From the NCBI RefSeq assembly GCF_022631375.1, contig NZ_JALBGC010000001.1, positions 992,001 to 1,056,000 of the forward strand: 64,000 nt of DNA, given 5' to 3'. This stretch comes from Hymenobacter cyanobacteriorum. GTDB taxonomy: Bacteria; Bacteroidota; Bacteroidia; Cytophagales; Hymenobacteraceae. The translations under genes were made by a program, and so were the position numbers. Of this stretch, positions 8,073 through 17,057 are shown in pieces. Numbering within the stretch: the first letter of the stretch is position 1; each line of letters begins with the position of its first letter. The notes below the pieces were generated by a model. The model was not told the origin of the DNA. It saw only the letters and a program-made list of their open reading frames with translations, and did no database searches.

Positions 8073-10553
8073 ATGTCCCGTTATTACGTTTTGTTTGTCC
8101 TGCTCGCGGCGCTGTATTTGCCCGGAGTAACCCTGGCCCAGCAGCCCGCCGCGGCTACGCCCGCTGCGCTTGGCTCGCTCACGGGCACGGTGCTCGACTC
8201 GCTCACGCAAGCGCCGGTGCCCTACGCCACGGTGGTGCTGCTCCCCCCGGCTCCCAACGATAAGGCGATTACGGGCGTAGCGGCCGATGACCAGGGCCGT
8301 TTTGCGCTGACCAAGCTAACGCCCGGCCCCGCCCGCCTGCGCGTGAGCTACGTGGGCTACGGCACCAAAACCCGGGCCGTGACCATTACGGCCGGGGCCA
8401 TGGCGGTTGGCGCGTTTCGGCTGCCCACGGCCAGCACCACGCTGGGCGAAGCGGTGGTCATCGGCACGAAGCCGGTGGTGGAAGTGCGCATCGACCGCCT
8501 CGTGTATAACGCCGACCAGGACGTGACCAACACCGGCGGCACCGCCGCCGACGTGCTCCGCAAGGCCCCGCTGCTGGCCGTGGATGGCGAAGGCAACGTG
8601 AAGATGCGCGGCTCGGGCAACTTCAAGGTATTGGTGAATAACAAGCCCTCGCCCACCCTGGCCAACAACCTGGCCGAAGCCCTCAAAGGCATTCCGGCCG
8701 ACCAGATTAAGACCGTGGAAATCATTACTTCGCCGCCGGCCAAGTACGACGGCGAAGGCACCGCCGGCATCATCAACATTGTGCTGAAAAAGGGCGTGGA
8801 AAACGGCCTCAACGGCCGGGTGGGCGTATCGGGTGGCAACCGCAACTCGGGCCTGAACACGGGGCTCAACTTCAAAAAGCGCAAGCTGGGCTTCACGTCG
8901 TCGCTTAGCGGCGGGCTGAACTACGCGCCCAGCGCGGGCCTGCTCGACCGCACCGGCTACACGCCGCAGGGCACCACCCAGCTCACCCAGCGCAGCACGG
9001 GCCGCTACAACGGCTCGTACTACTACGGCACCGTGGGCCTCGACTACGATTTCAGCGACCACCAGAGCGTGTCGGTGGCGGGCTCGCTGAACGGCTACCG
9101 CGGCCCGAGCACCGACAACCTGGTCAACAGTTTTGTGGCCCCCGACCCCACCCTGAACCGGCTGTTCACGCGGGCTACTTCCAGCACCTTCCAGCGGGTA
9201 AGCGGCGAGTTGAGCGGCACGTACACCCGCACCTTTGCACAGGCGCGGCGCGAATGGAGCGTGCTGGGCCAGATAAGCGCCAACGAGGGCAGCAGCAGCT
9301 ACGACCTGAACCAGTACAACAACGTGGCCGGGCCGCTGGAGCCCTCGCAGGCCGACTACCGCGAGCGCAGCCGCAACCGCACGCCCGGCCACGAATACAC
9401 CGCTCAAACCGATTTCACCCAGCCGTTTGGCGACAAGCGCACCCTCGAAATGGGCCTCAAAGCCATCTGGCGGCGCACCGGGGCCACGGCCACCGTGGAT
9501 GGGTTTATGCCGGGCCGGATGACCGATTTCGAGCCGCTGCCCGACCGGGGTACCGATTTCAGCTACGACCAGGATGTGCAGTCGGCCTACGCCAGCTATT
9601 CCTTCGCGGCCGGTAAAAAGCTGAACCTGAGCCTGGGCAGCCGCCTGGAGCGCACGGCCCTGGCCGCCGATTTCCGCACCACGCAATCGAGCTTCGGGCG
9701 CAGCTACCTGACCCTGCTGCCCAACGGGGCGGCGCAGTACGCCATCAGCCAGGCCACCAGCATGCGCCTGGCCTACGGCCGGCGCATCACGCGGCCCTAC
9801 ATCTACTACCTCAACCCGTATGTGGACCGCCGCGATTCGCTCAACATCTCCTACGGCAACCCCAACCTAGCCCCCGAACTCACGGACTCGTACGAGCTGA
9901 GCTTCAACACCGGGGGCAAGGCCGGCTCGCTGAACGTGGCGGGCTCGGTGCGGCACACCGGCAATGCCATTGAGGGTGTGCTGCTGCCCACGGGCGAAGT
10001 CGGCATCACGGCCCGCACCTACGCCAACGTGGCTTCCAACGTGTTCTACCAGCTGAACCTGTACGGCTCGACCAAACCCGCCAAGGGCTGGGACGTGAGC
10101 GGCGGCCCCGACTTGCAGTACATCGTGCGCCGCAGCCCCACGCTGGGCATCACGCGCGCGGGCTTCGCGGCCAGCCTCAATTTCAACACCTCCTACAAAT
10201 TGCCCAGGAAATACACCGTGCAGGCGTTTTTTTACGGGGCGCTGCCGGGCCCCGAGCTGCAAGGCCGGGGCCTGGGCTACCTGTTCTACTCGGTGGGCGG
10301 CAAGAAAGTATTCTGGCAGGACAAGGCCGACCTGACGCTGAACATCAGCAATCCCTTCACCCCCTTTGTGGCCTTTGGCAATACCTACAGCACGCCTTTC
10401 CTCACCCAGCGGCAGGAGTACCGGGCCTATCAGCGCGGGGTGCGCCTGAGCTTCAACTACCGGTTTGGGCAGGCGCAGCAGAGCAAGCAGCGCAAGCGCA
10501 TCAGCAACGACGACGTGAAGGGCGGCGGCGGCGGCCAGCAGTCGGGGCAGTAA
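8073..10553 (+). CDS. TonB-dependent outer-membrane receptor (OMP_b-brl_3 type)
   Basis: 826 residues. Signal peptide (MSRYYVLFVLLAALYLPG) followed by a CarboxypepD_reg-like domain (SLTGTVLDSLTQAPVPYATV). Next comes a plug-like domain: GTAADVLRKAPLLAVDGEGN, then the conserved ADQIKTVEIITSPPAKYDGE and GTAGIINIVLKK. The rest is a beta-barrel rich in Tyr/Asn/Gly that ends in RVRLSFNYRFG-like strands and a Lys/Gly-rich tail. This is the family Pfam calls outer membrane protein beta-barrel 3, TonB-dependent receptors without a SusD partner. No SusD-like gene follows, so this is not a classical polysaccharide-utilisation pair despite the arabinosidases next door. ATG at 8073 puts the signal peptide first. 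Confidence 0.9.
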   Translation: MSRYYVLFVLLAALYLPGVTLAQQPAAATPAALGSLTGTVLDSLTQAPVPYATVVLLPPAPNDKAITGVAADDQGRFALTKLTPGPARLRVSYVGYGTKTRAVTITAGAMAVGAFRLPTASTTLGEAVVIGTKPVVEVRIDRLVYNADQDVTNTGGTAADVLRKAPLLAVDGEGNVKMRGSGNFKVLVNNKPSPTLANNLAEALKGIPADQIKTVEIITSPPAKYDGEGTAGIINIVLKKGVENGLNGRVGVSGGNRNSGLNTGLNFKKRKLGFTSSLSGGLNYAPSAGLLDRTGYTPQGTTQLTQRSTGRYNGSYYYGTVGLDYDFSDHQSVSVAGSLNGYRGPSTDNLVNSFVAPDPTLNRLFTRATSSTFQRVSGELSGTYTRTFAQARREWSVLGQISANEGSSSYDLNQYNNVAGPLEPSQADYRERSRNRTPGHEYTAQTDFTQPFGDKRTLEMGLKAIWRRTGATATVDGFMPGRMTDFEPLPDRGTDFSYDQDVQSAYASYSFAAGKKLNLSLGSRLERTALAADFRTTQSSFGRSYLTLLPNGAAQYAISQATSMRLAYGRRITRPYIYYLNPYVDRRDSLNISYGNPNLAPELTDSYELSFNTGGKAGSLNVAGSVRHTGNAIEGVLLPTGEVGITARTYANVASNVFYQLNLYGSTKPAKGWDVSGGPDLQYIVRRSPTLGITRAGFAASLNFNTSYKLPRKYTVQAFFYGALPGPELQGRGLGYLFYSVGGKKVFWQDKADLTLNISNPFTPFVAFGNTYSTPFLTQRQEYRAYQRGVRLSFNYRFGQAQQSKQRKRISNDDVKGGGGGQQSGQ

Positions 10554-10573
10554 GCTCCGGCGTTGCCCCTCCC

Positions 10574-12124
10574 CTACTTCAACTCCAGCACCACCACCGA
10601 TTTCGCCGGCAGCATCACGGCCAGTCCATTCCCTTTCTTGCGGGCGCCCTTGAAGTCGGCCAGCCGCACGGTGTTGGGCTGGTCGAAGGTGTTGTGGTCG
10701 CTCACGCTGGCCGAAGTCAGCACGCGGCCGGTCACCGTTTTCCAGCTCACGCCGGGCAGGGCGGTTTCGATGGTCAGGGCATTTTTCGGGTCGAGGTTGA
10801 CGAGCGAGATGTGCACCGCGCCGTTCTTGTCTTTCGAGGCCGAGGCGTTCAGGGCCGGGATTTTCTCGTTGCCGAACGCATAGTCGGGGCTGGCGAACTG
10901 CAGCGGCAGGTACTCCGCATCCTGGTGCACCTGGTAGAGGTCGAAGACGTGGTAGGTGGGCGTGAGCAGCATTTTCTCCTTGTCCGTCAGGATGACGGCT
11001 TGCAGCACGTTCACGGCCTGGGCCAGGTTGGCACCCTTCACCCGGTCGCAGTGGTTGTTGAAGATGTTGAGCGTGGTGCCGGCCACCAAGGCATCGCGCA
11101 GCGTGTTTTGCTGGTAGAGGTGGCCGGGGTTGGTGCCGGGCTCCACGTCGGTCCACACGCCCCACTCGTCCACGAGCAGCGCCACCTTTTTGTCCTTGTC
11201 GTACTTATCCATAATGGCCGCGTGCTTGGCCACGATGGCGTCCATCCGCAGGCAGTTGCGCAGGGTGCTGAAGTACTGGTCTTCGCCGAAGCCGGTGGCC
11301 TTGCCCTTGCTGCCGCTCCAGCTGCCGGTGGGCAACGTGTACTGGTGCAGCGTGAGGCCCCACATCTGGTTGAGCGGGATGTTCTTCATGCACGTTTCGG
11401 TCCAGTTGGCGTCGTCGCCGTTGGCCCCGCTCACGATGCGCTTGAGCTTGGTGCCGGGGTAGTCGTGGGCGAAGGTGGCGTAGCGCTTGTACACATCGGT
11501 GTAGTACTGGGCCGTCATGTTGCCGCCGCAGCCCCAGCTTTCGTTGCCAATGCCCCACCAGCTCACCTGGTAGGGTTCGGGGTGGCCATTTTTCTTCCGC
11601 TCCTGCACCATGGGCGTGTCCTCGTTCGAGTTGAGGTACTCCATCCAGTTGCTCATTTCCTGCACGGTGCCGCTGCCCACGTTGGCGGCCAGGTAGGGCT
11701 CGGTGCCCAGCAGGCCGCACAGCCCCAGAAATTCGTGCGTGCCGAAGCTGTTATCCTCCAGGGTATTACCCCACCACAGATTCAGCATCTTGGGGCGTTG
11801 GGCGGCCGGGCCCACGCCGTCGTGCCAGTGGTAGGTATCGGCGAAGCAGCCGCCGGGCCAGCGCAGGTTGGGCACGTGAATCTTCTTCAGCGCCTCCACC
11901 ACATCCAGCCGGATGCGGCCCTGCTTGGGCACGTTCATCTTTTCATCTACCCAAAACCCGTCGTAAATGCACCGCCCCAGGTGCTCGGCAAACTGCCCCT
12001 GAATGTGCTTGCTGACAATGAGCTTGGGGTCGCCGGGCTGCACAGTGAGCTGCACGGTCTGGGCCGGAGCCAGTAGCGGGGCGGCAAGGGCTAATGCGGC
12101 GGCAGTAGCGGAAAGAAACTTCAT
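10574..12124 (-). CDS. GH51-type alpha-L-arabinofuranosidase
   Basis: 516 residues, secreted (signal peptide MKFLSATAAALALAAPLLA). It fits GH51: WPGGCFADTYHW early in the barrel, the acid/base Glu in WWGIGNESWGCGGN (about residue 194) and the nucleophile Glu in LLVDEWGVWTD (about 320), followed by the C-terminal beta-sandwich. GH51 enzymes release alpha-L-arabinofuranose from arabinan and arabinoxylan with retention. The start at 12124 is chosen because it opens the signal peptide; in-frame sequence to 12211 lies in a fold-back repeat. The partner GH127 gene is upstream on the same strand, separated by that repeat. It converges on the receptor gene, with only 20 bp between stops. Confidence 0.93.
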   Translation of the reverse strand: MKFLSATAAALALAAPLLAPAQTVQLTVQPGDPKLIVSKHIQGQFAEHLGRCIYDGFWVDEKMNVPKQGRIRLDVVEALKKIHVPNLRWPGGCFADTYHWHDGVGPAAQRPKMLNLWWGNTLEDNSFGTHEFLGLCGLLGTEPYLAANVGSGTVQEMSNWMEYLNSNEDTPMVQERKKNGHPEPYQVSWWGIGNESWGCGGNMTAQYYTDVYKRYATFAHDYPGTKLKRIVSGANGDDANWTETCMKNIPLNQMWGLTLHQYTLPTGSWSGSKGKATGFGEDQYFSTLRNCLRMDAIVAKHAAIMDKYDKDKKVALLVDEWGVWTDVEPGTNPGHLYQQNTLRDALVAGTTLNIFNNHCDRVKGANLAQAVNVLQAVILTDKEKMLLTPTYHVFDLYQVHQDAEYLPLQFASPDYAFGNEKIPALNASASKDKNGAVHISLVNLDPKNALTIETALPGVSWKTVTGRVLTSASVSDHNTFDQPNTVRLADFKGARKKGNGLAVMLPAKSVVVLELK

Positions 12125-12153
12125 AGAGTGGGGTTTGGGTGAGTTTGTTTGAT

Positions 12154-12294
12154 GTAGGGGCGGGGCCTGCCCCCGCCCGGGCGTTCGCTCCGTTGCAACG
12201 GGTCCGCTCAACAGGACGGACGGGTCTGCTTAATGATGCGAACGGACCCGCTCAACAGTGCGACCGTCCGGGCGGGGGCAGGCCCCGCCCCTAC
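12154..12294. repeat. Fold-back element, family C copy 1
   Basis: Perfect 27-bp inverted arms at 12154-12180 and 12268-12294 starting gtaggggcggggcctgcc. The 87-nt interior holds two diverged copies of a cgctcaacag motif in direct orientation. It fills the gap between GH127 and GH51. A second copy of the family is at 28008-28094. Confidence 0.93.
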
Positions 12295-12299
12295 GCTGG

Positions 12300-14351
12300 T
12301 TACTTCTTCTCTTCCTGCTGCACGGCCGGCCGTGTCACCACGTCCACGTCCACCACTTTGGCCGGAAACCAGACGGTCATTTCCCCCTTGCCGCGGTTGG
12401 CCCAGGCGTAGTATGGAATGGCCGTGAGCGTCTGCGGCACGGTCTGGATGGTGCCGGCGGCCTCGTCCACGCGCACGGCGGGCACGGTGGCGGTGAGGGT
12501 CGTTACGCCGTTCAGCAAATCGGGCCGGAAGGCGCTGATGAACGTGGCGCTGGCGGGCACCAGCAGGTTGCTGGCCCGGCCCTGGTTGTCGGTCCACTCG
12601 GCGCAGTACATCAGCGGGCCGCGCTGCAGGGCCACTTTGCCCAGGTCGTCTTGCACGCGGGCGTCGGCCACCACGCGGCGCACTTCCATGGGCAGGGTCA
12701 CGTCTACCACGTCGCCCTTGCGCCACTGGCGGGCCAGCACCGCGTAGCCGTTGCGTAGCGTGTAGGGCGTGGTTTTGCCATTGATTTTGATGCTCACCTT
12801 CTCGGCCGAAGGCGTGGCGAAGGTGTACAGGCTGGAAGGCATGGCCTCGCCCCGCGCCCAGCCCGGAATGCGCACCAGCAGGTTGAAATCGGTGGTGCGG
12901 GCGGGGTTCACGGTGAATTTCAGGCCGCCGTCCCAGGGGTAGTTATTCTGCTGCACCAGCTGCACGGGTTGCTTATTCACTTGCAGGTCGGCAGTGCCGC
13001 TCACAAACAGGTTCACGTACACGTCCTTATCGTGCTGGCCGTAGATGTAGCCGGGCAGCGCCGGAAAAAGCCGCGCCAAGTTGGTGGGGCAGCACGAGCA
13101 GTCGAACCAGCCTGCCCGCGCCGGCTCGGTTTGCGGAAAGCTGGCCGAGTTTTTCACCTGCATGGCGTTGCTGTAGAAAAACGACTTGCCATCGAGCCCC
13201 ACGCCCGAAATCAGGCCGTTATACAGCACCTTCTCCAGAATGTCGGCGTACTTGGCCTCGCCGTGCAGCTGAAACATGCGTTGGTTCCAGTACACGTCGG
13301 CCACCGAGGCGCAGGTTTCGTTGTAGGCCGTGGTGTTGGGCAGCTCGTAGTTGGCTCCGAACCGCTCGCCACCGGGCACCGCGCCGGTGCCGCCCGTCAC
13401 GTAAAACTTCTTGCTCACCATGTTCTGCCAGATGGTGTCCACGGCTGCCAGCAGGGGCTTGTCGCCGGTCAGGGCCGCCACGTCGGCCATGGCCGAATAC
13501 AGGTATTCGGCGCGCACGGCGTGGCCTTCGGCCTCCTTCTGGTCTACCACGGGCTTGTCATCCTGCCAGTACTGGCCGTTGCGCCAGCCGTCGGTGCTCT
13601 TGGCATCGTAGCCCTTGTACTGCCCGCGCTGGTCGATAAAGAACTTGGCCGTTTGCAGGTACTTCGGCTGGCCCGTCACGCGGTAGAGCTTCACCAGGCC
13701 CATTTCCACAATTTCGTGGCCGGGTGCCACGGCCCGCTTGCCGGGGCCGAAGGTGGCGCATACCAGGTCGGCGTTTTTGAGAGCGATGTCGAGCAGGTTT
13801 TTCTGGCCGGTAGCCTGGTAGTGGGCCACGGCGGCTTCGTAGAGGTGGCCCGAGTTGTAGAGCTCGTGGCTGAGCTCACGCTCCTTTTCCCAGCGGGCGC
13901 TGCCGGCCCACGAATGCGGGTGCGCCGGGTCGATGGTGCGGGCGGTGTAGAGGTAGCCGTCGGGCTCCTGGGCGGCGGCCACTTTGGCAATCAGCGCGTC
14001 CACGTATTCCTTCAGGTGCTCGTCGGGGTAGAGGCTGAGCGAGTAGGCCGCGCCCTCAATGGTCTTGTAAATGTCAGTGTCGTCAAAGGGAAACGTGGTG
14101 GCAAACTTGCCCGACTTCGCTGCTGCCATCTCGAAGTTCTTCACCCGGTTTGTCGCCTCGCAGCGCTGAAACGAGGCCGGAATGGTGACGTCGGTGTTGG
14201 TTTTGAGGCGCGGCAGCCAGAAGTTGTCGGCCAGCTTCACCTGCGTGAAGGGCACGGGCCGGATGGGGTAATCGGCCACAGCCTGGGCCTGGGCGGCGAA
14301 GCCCAGCGCCAGCAGGCCAGCCGTTAGCAAAAATCGGGAGTTAGAGTACAT
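12300..14351 (-). CDS. GH127-type beta-L-arabinofuranosidase (DUF1680)
   Basis: 683 residues with a signal peptide (MYSNSRFLLTAGLLALGFAAQAQA). The family core is an alpha/alpha barrel, here with GGTGAVPGGERFGANYELPN and YNETCASVADVYWNQRMFQL (Glu about 343, Cys about 345), then WFDCSCCPTNLARL (Cys about 413-416). In the characterised enzyme HypBA1 the equivalent Glu and three Cys residues bind zinc and one Cys is the nucleophile; all are visible here. The C-terminal third is beta-rich. It likely removes beta-linked L-arabinofuranose, complementing GH51 on plant cell-wall polymers or glycoproteins. It is first in the pair and has a candidate operator about 65-80 bp upstream. Confidence 0.93.
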   Translation of the reverse strand: MYSNSRFLLTAGLLALGFAAQAQAVADYPIRPVPFTQVKLADNFWLPRLKTNTDVTIPASFQRCEATNRVKNFEMAAAKSGKFATTFPFDDTDIYKTIEGAAYSLSLYPDEHLKEYVDALIAKVAAAQEPDGYLYTARTIDPAHPHSWAGSARWEKERELSHELYNSGHLYEAAVAHYQATGQKNLLDIALKNADLVCATFGPGKRAVAPGHEIVEMGLVKLYRVTGQPKYLQTAKFFIDQRGQYKGYDAKSTDGWRNGQYWQDDKPVVDQKEAEGHAVRAEYLYSAMADVAALTGDKPLLAAVDTIWQNMVSKKFYVTGGTGAVPGGERFGANYELPNTTAYNETCASVADVYWNQRMFQLHGEAKYADILEKVLYNGLISGVGLDGKSFFYSNAMQVKNSASFPQTEPARAGWFDCSCCPTNLARLFPALPGYIYGQHDKDVYVNLFVSGTADLQVNKQPVQLVQQNNYPWDGGLKFTVNPARTTDFNLLVRIPGWARGEAMPSSLYTFATPSAEKVSIKINGKTTPYTLRNGYAVLARQWRKGDVVDVTLPMEVRRVVADARVQDDLGKVALQRGPLMYCAEWTDNQGRASNLLVPASATFISAFRPDLLNGVTTLTATVPAVRVDEAAGTIQTVPQTLTAIPYYAWANRGKGEMTVWFPAKVVDVDVVTRPAVQQEEKK

Positions 14352-14413
14352 AGGAGCCAGGTGGGTTCAGGCGACGAGTTCGAGGCAGCAGATAGTGCCC
14401 GGGGCAGGGCATT

Positions 14414-14433
14414 TTGCACAATCGTTTGTGTAA
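14414..14433. promoter_or_regulatory. Candidate LacI-type operator upstream of GH127
   Basis: The 20-bp element ttgcacaatcgtttgtgtaa is a palindrome centred on CG with seven of nine flanking pairs matching. A central CG with AA/TT flanks is the layout of LacI-family operators; this is pattern inference only. It lies 63 bp upstream of the GH127 start. The rest of the 292-bp gap 14352-14643 contains a gcggcaaaatgccgc palindrome (14476-14490) and no gene. Confidence 0.4.
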
Positions 14434-14643
14434 ATTAACTACGCAGAAACCAAATGCCGCGCATTTTCCCCCGGAGCGGCAAAATGCCGCCGCTTAATCG
14501 GACAGTAGCAAGGGCCGCACACGCCCCCAATAGTTCAACGCCAGAGCCGTAATAAAGGGCCGCTCACCAGTAGCAACGCCCAGAAACGGTGCGCAACCAC
14601 AACCGCACGCCACCTTACCAACCACAGTCCCTAATCACCCAAA

Positions 14644-16362
14644 TCAGCGCGCCGGGAAATACACCGTGAACGTGGAGCCCCGCCCCAGTTCCGACTGCAC
14701 CACGATGCGGCCCCCGGCGTTTTCCACCATCTTCTTCACCATGTAGAGCCCAATGCCGGAGCCCTCCACGTGGTCGTGGAAGCGCTGAAACATGCCAAAC
14801 AGCCGCTGCTCGTTGGCCGCGTTCAGCCCCAAACCATTATCCTGCACCTCAAATACAATCGCGTCGGCCTCCTGCCAGGCGCGCAGGCGCACCCGTGGGG
14901 CGCGGTTAGGCGCGTGGTATTTCAGGGCGTTGCTCAGCAGGTTGAACACCACGCTGCGCAGGTTTTTTTCCGAAAACGACACCGTGGGCACGCCCGCCAC
15001 GTCGATTTCCAGCTGCGCTTCGGTGGCCTGGATGAGCGGCTCCAAATCAAGCTGCACGTCGCGGACGACGGCGGCCAGGTTCACGGCTTCGGTGGGGCGG
15101 CCGTGCTCCTTTTGCAGCTTGCTTACGTCCGTCAGGTGGTCGATGGTGCGCTTGAAGCGGTTCACCGCGTCCTGCATCAGGCCCAGCACAGGCTGCACTT
15201 CCGCCGACTGCTCGGGCGAGGCGGGCAGTTCCTGGCGCAGCACTTCCAGCAGGCCCTCAATGTTGCTGATGGGCGCTTTGAGGTCGTGCGAGGCAGTGTA
15301 AATGAAGTTGTCGAGGTCGACGTTGACACGGGTGAGCTGCTCGTTGTTGTGGCGCAACTCGCGCTGGGCCTCGTCGATGCGCTCCAGCGCCAGCTTGTAC
15401 TCGTGGATGTCGGTGTAGGTACCAATCCACTGCGTAATCTCGCCCTGCTCGTTGCGCGAGGGCAGGGCGCGGCCCAGCATCCAGCGGTAGTCGCCCGCGG
15501 CGTTGCGCAGGCGGCACTGCACTTCCAGCGGCTGGCCTGTGGCCATGGCCTGCCGCCAGGTGGCGGCGGCGGCGGCCAGGTCGTCGGGGTGCAGGGTGCC
15601 GTTCAGCCATTCCGAGCGCGGCCGGCCGTTCTGCGGCTCGGCGTACTCGGCCCAGCGGGCGTTGAAGTAGGTGTTGTGCCCATCGGCGCCGGCCGACCAG
15701 GCAATGTGCGGAATGCCTTCGAGCGTGCGGTTGGCTTCGGCGGCGGCCTGCTCGTGGGCCAGGCGAGCGGTTTCCTCGCGCTTCAGCTCCTCATTTTTTT
15801 GGTCGAGCTGGGCGTTCTGCTCGGCCACGCGGGCCCGGATGGCCGTGATTTCGCGCCGCGCCGAGAGGTCCGTCACAATCACCGCCAGGGCGGGCGTTTC
15901 GTTGAATTCCAGTACGTTCATCGCCATCGAAAAGGGCACCAGGGCGCCATCGGCGGTTTGCAGGGGCAGCTCGCCGCGGCTGCGCTCCTGCCAGCTGCGC
16001 GCCAGCAGCTCGGCCCAGTAGGCGCGGTAGGCGGGCGGCACAAAATCCTCGAATTTGCTGCCTATCACCGCGGCCAGCGGCAGGCCCAGCAGGCCGGCCA
16101 GGCAGGCGTTGCAGTAGAGCACGGTGCCGCGCTTGCCCAGCAGCAGCGCGCCTTCGTTCATCTGCTCGATGAGGGCACGGTAGCTGTGGTCGGCCCCCTG
16201 CAGCGTGAAGATGCGGGGGCCGTCGGGACTTTGCACGGCCAGCGCGTCGACCGCACCGGTCCGGATGGCGTGAATCAGGTCGTGGGCTTCCTCCAGCTGC
16301 GCTTGCAGCTCCTCGTTGGCGCGGGCCAGCTCGGCGGCGGTGGGCAGCAACTCGCTACTCAT
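14644..16362 (-). CDS. PAS-domain sensor histidine kinase of the Kai operon
   Basis: 572-residue soluble kinase with no membrane segment. An N-terminal coiled coil (residues 5-35), a first PAS domain (about 62-170, around YRALIEQMNEGALLLGKRG), a coiled coil, a second PAS with PAC segment (about 215-330, ending ITQWIGTYTDIHEY), then the kinase core. H-box YTASHDLKAPISN (His about 359), N-box NLLSNALKYHAP, G1 VQDNGLGL, G2 GSGIGLYMVKKM. The start ATG lies in the last codons of the kaiB-like gene (8-nt overlap, atgagtag), so translation is coupled. No receiver domain and no response regulator next door. It differs from cyanobacterial SasA, which has a fused KaiB-like sensory domain; here the KaiB-like part may be supplied by separate proteins. 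Confidence 0.92.
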   Translation of the reverse strand: MSSELLPTAAELARANEELQAQLEEAHDLIHAIRTGAVDALAVQSPDGPRIFTLQGADHSYRALIEQMNEGALLLGKRGTVLYCNACLAGLLGLPLAAVIGSKFEDFVPPAYRAYWAELLARSWQERSRGELPLQTADGALVPFSMAMNVLEFNETPALAVIVTDLSARREITAIRARVAEQNAQLDQKNEELKREETARLAHEQAAAEANRTLEGIPHIAWSAGADGHNTYFNARWAEYAEPQNGRPRSEWLNGTLHPDDLAAAAATWRQAMATGQPLEVQCRLRNAAGDYRWMLGRALPSRNEQGEITQWIGTYTDIHEYKLALERIDEAQRELRHNNEQLTRVNVDLDNFIYTASHDLKAPISNIEGLLEVLRQELPASPEQSAEVQPVLGLMQDAVNRFKRTIDHLTDVSKLQKEHGRPTEAVNLAAVVRDVQLDLEPLIQATEAQLEIDVAGVPTVSFSEKNLRSVVFNLLSNALKYHAPNRAPRVRLRAWQEADAIVFEVQDNGLGLNAANEQRLFGMFQRFHDHVEGSGIGLYMVKKMVENAGGRIVVQSELGRGSTFTVYFPAR

Positions 16363-16696
16363 AGCGGGTGGGGCCGTCGGCCGATGGGGTGATGCCCAGG
16401 GCTTTCAATACCCGGTCGCGGTCCGAAAGGTCGCCCACCAGCCGGCGCACCAGCCCGGGGCTGCGCTTAATGAGGGTGGGCACGCCAATCAAATCTTCGC
16501 GCTGGGCCAGTTCGGGCTGCTGGTAAATATCCACAATCAGCAGCTCGTAGCGCCCTTGCAGGAATTCCTCGCAGATGGCTTTGATGTTGTGGACGGCGCG
16601 CGTCGAATTGGGCGTGGCCCCCGTGATGTACAGGTGCAACACATACTCGGGCGCGGCGGGCTCGGGCCAGGCCGATGGGTCCGTAATGGGGTCCAT
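16355..16696 (-). CDS. KaiB-family protein, divergent copy
   Basis: 113 residues with a thioredoxin-like KaiB domain: LHLYITGATPNSTRAVHNI, then YELLIVDIYQQPELAQRED, IGVPTLIKRSPGLVRRLVGD and LSDRDRVLKALGI. Compared with its neighbour it has an N-terminal extension (PSAWPEPAAPE) and a C-terminal tail. KaiB proteins bind the KaiC CI ring after a fold switch; whether this copy switches is not known. It is 9 bp from the canonical kaiB and overlaps the kinase start by 8 bp. Confidence 0.93.
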   Translation of the reverse strand: MDPITDPSAWPEPAAPEYVLHLYITGATPNSTRAVHNIKAICEEFLQGRYELLIVDIYQQPELAQREDLIGVPTLIKRSPGLVRRLVGDLSDRDRVLKALGITPSADGPTRYE

Positions 16697-16705
16697 GGTC
16701 GGCGG

Positions 16706-17008
16706 TTAATTGCGGGAAGCGGGGCGCACGTCGAGCCCCACCAGCACCCGCTCTTCATTCGAGAGGTCGCCGATGATTTTGCGGATGGGCTCGGGCACCT
16801 TGCGCACCAGCGTCGGGATGGCCAGAATCTGGTCGCCCTCGGCCAGCTGCGGATGCGTCAGCAAGTCGATGACGTCCAGCTTGTAGCGCCCTTTCAGGTG
16901 CTCTTCGCAGTAGCGGCGCAGGTTGGCCAGAGCCGTCACCGATTTAGGCGTTTGGCCGGCTACGTACAGGCGCAATTCCCAGGTTTCTTCTTCCATTATA
17001 TCTACCAT
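16706..17008 (-). CDS. kaiB: KaiB-family protein, canonical copy
   Basis: 100 residues that read close to cyanobacterial KaiB along the whole length: [58 protein letters not shown] and [13 protein letters not shown]. The two conserved prolines and the KIIGDLS turn match the fold-switching part of KaiB. It follows kaiC by 49 bp and should be cotranscribed. Nonphotosynthetic bacteria often carry kaiB/kaiC without kaiA, where they are linked to stress response or to a reduced timing device rather than to a proven circadian rhythm. Confidence 0.95.
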   Translation of the reverse strand: MVDIMEEETWELRLYVAGQTPKSVTALANLRRYCEEHLKGRYKLDVIDLLTHPQLAEGDQILAIPTLVRKVPEPIRKIIGDLSNEERVLVGLDVRPASRN

Positions 17009-17057
17009 GACTGGGGCGATTGGGGGCGAGGGCGCAGGCGCACCTCGGCTGTACGGA

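Noticed and set aside
10694..12076. Long + strand frame opposite the GH51 gene
   Set aside because: GC-rich antisense artefact; the minus frame has all catalytic motifs and a signal peptide.
12154..12294. Fold-backs as insertion sequences
   Set aside because: No transposase frame and total lengths of about 90-180 bp; only non-autonomous or structural repeats are supported.
8073..14351. Classical polysaccharide-utilisation locus (SusC/SusD)
   Set aside because: The receptor is of the OMP_b-brl_3 type, no SusD-like gene follows, and it converges on the glycosidases.
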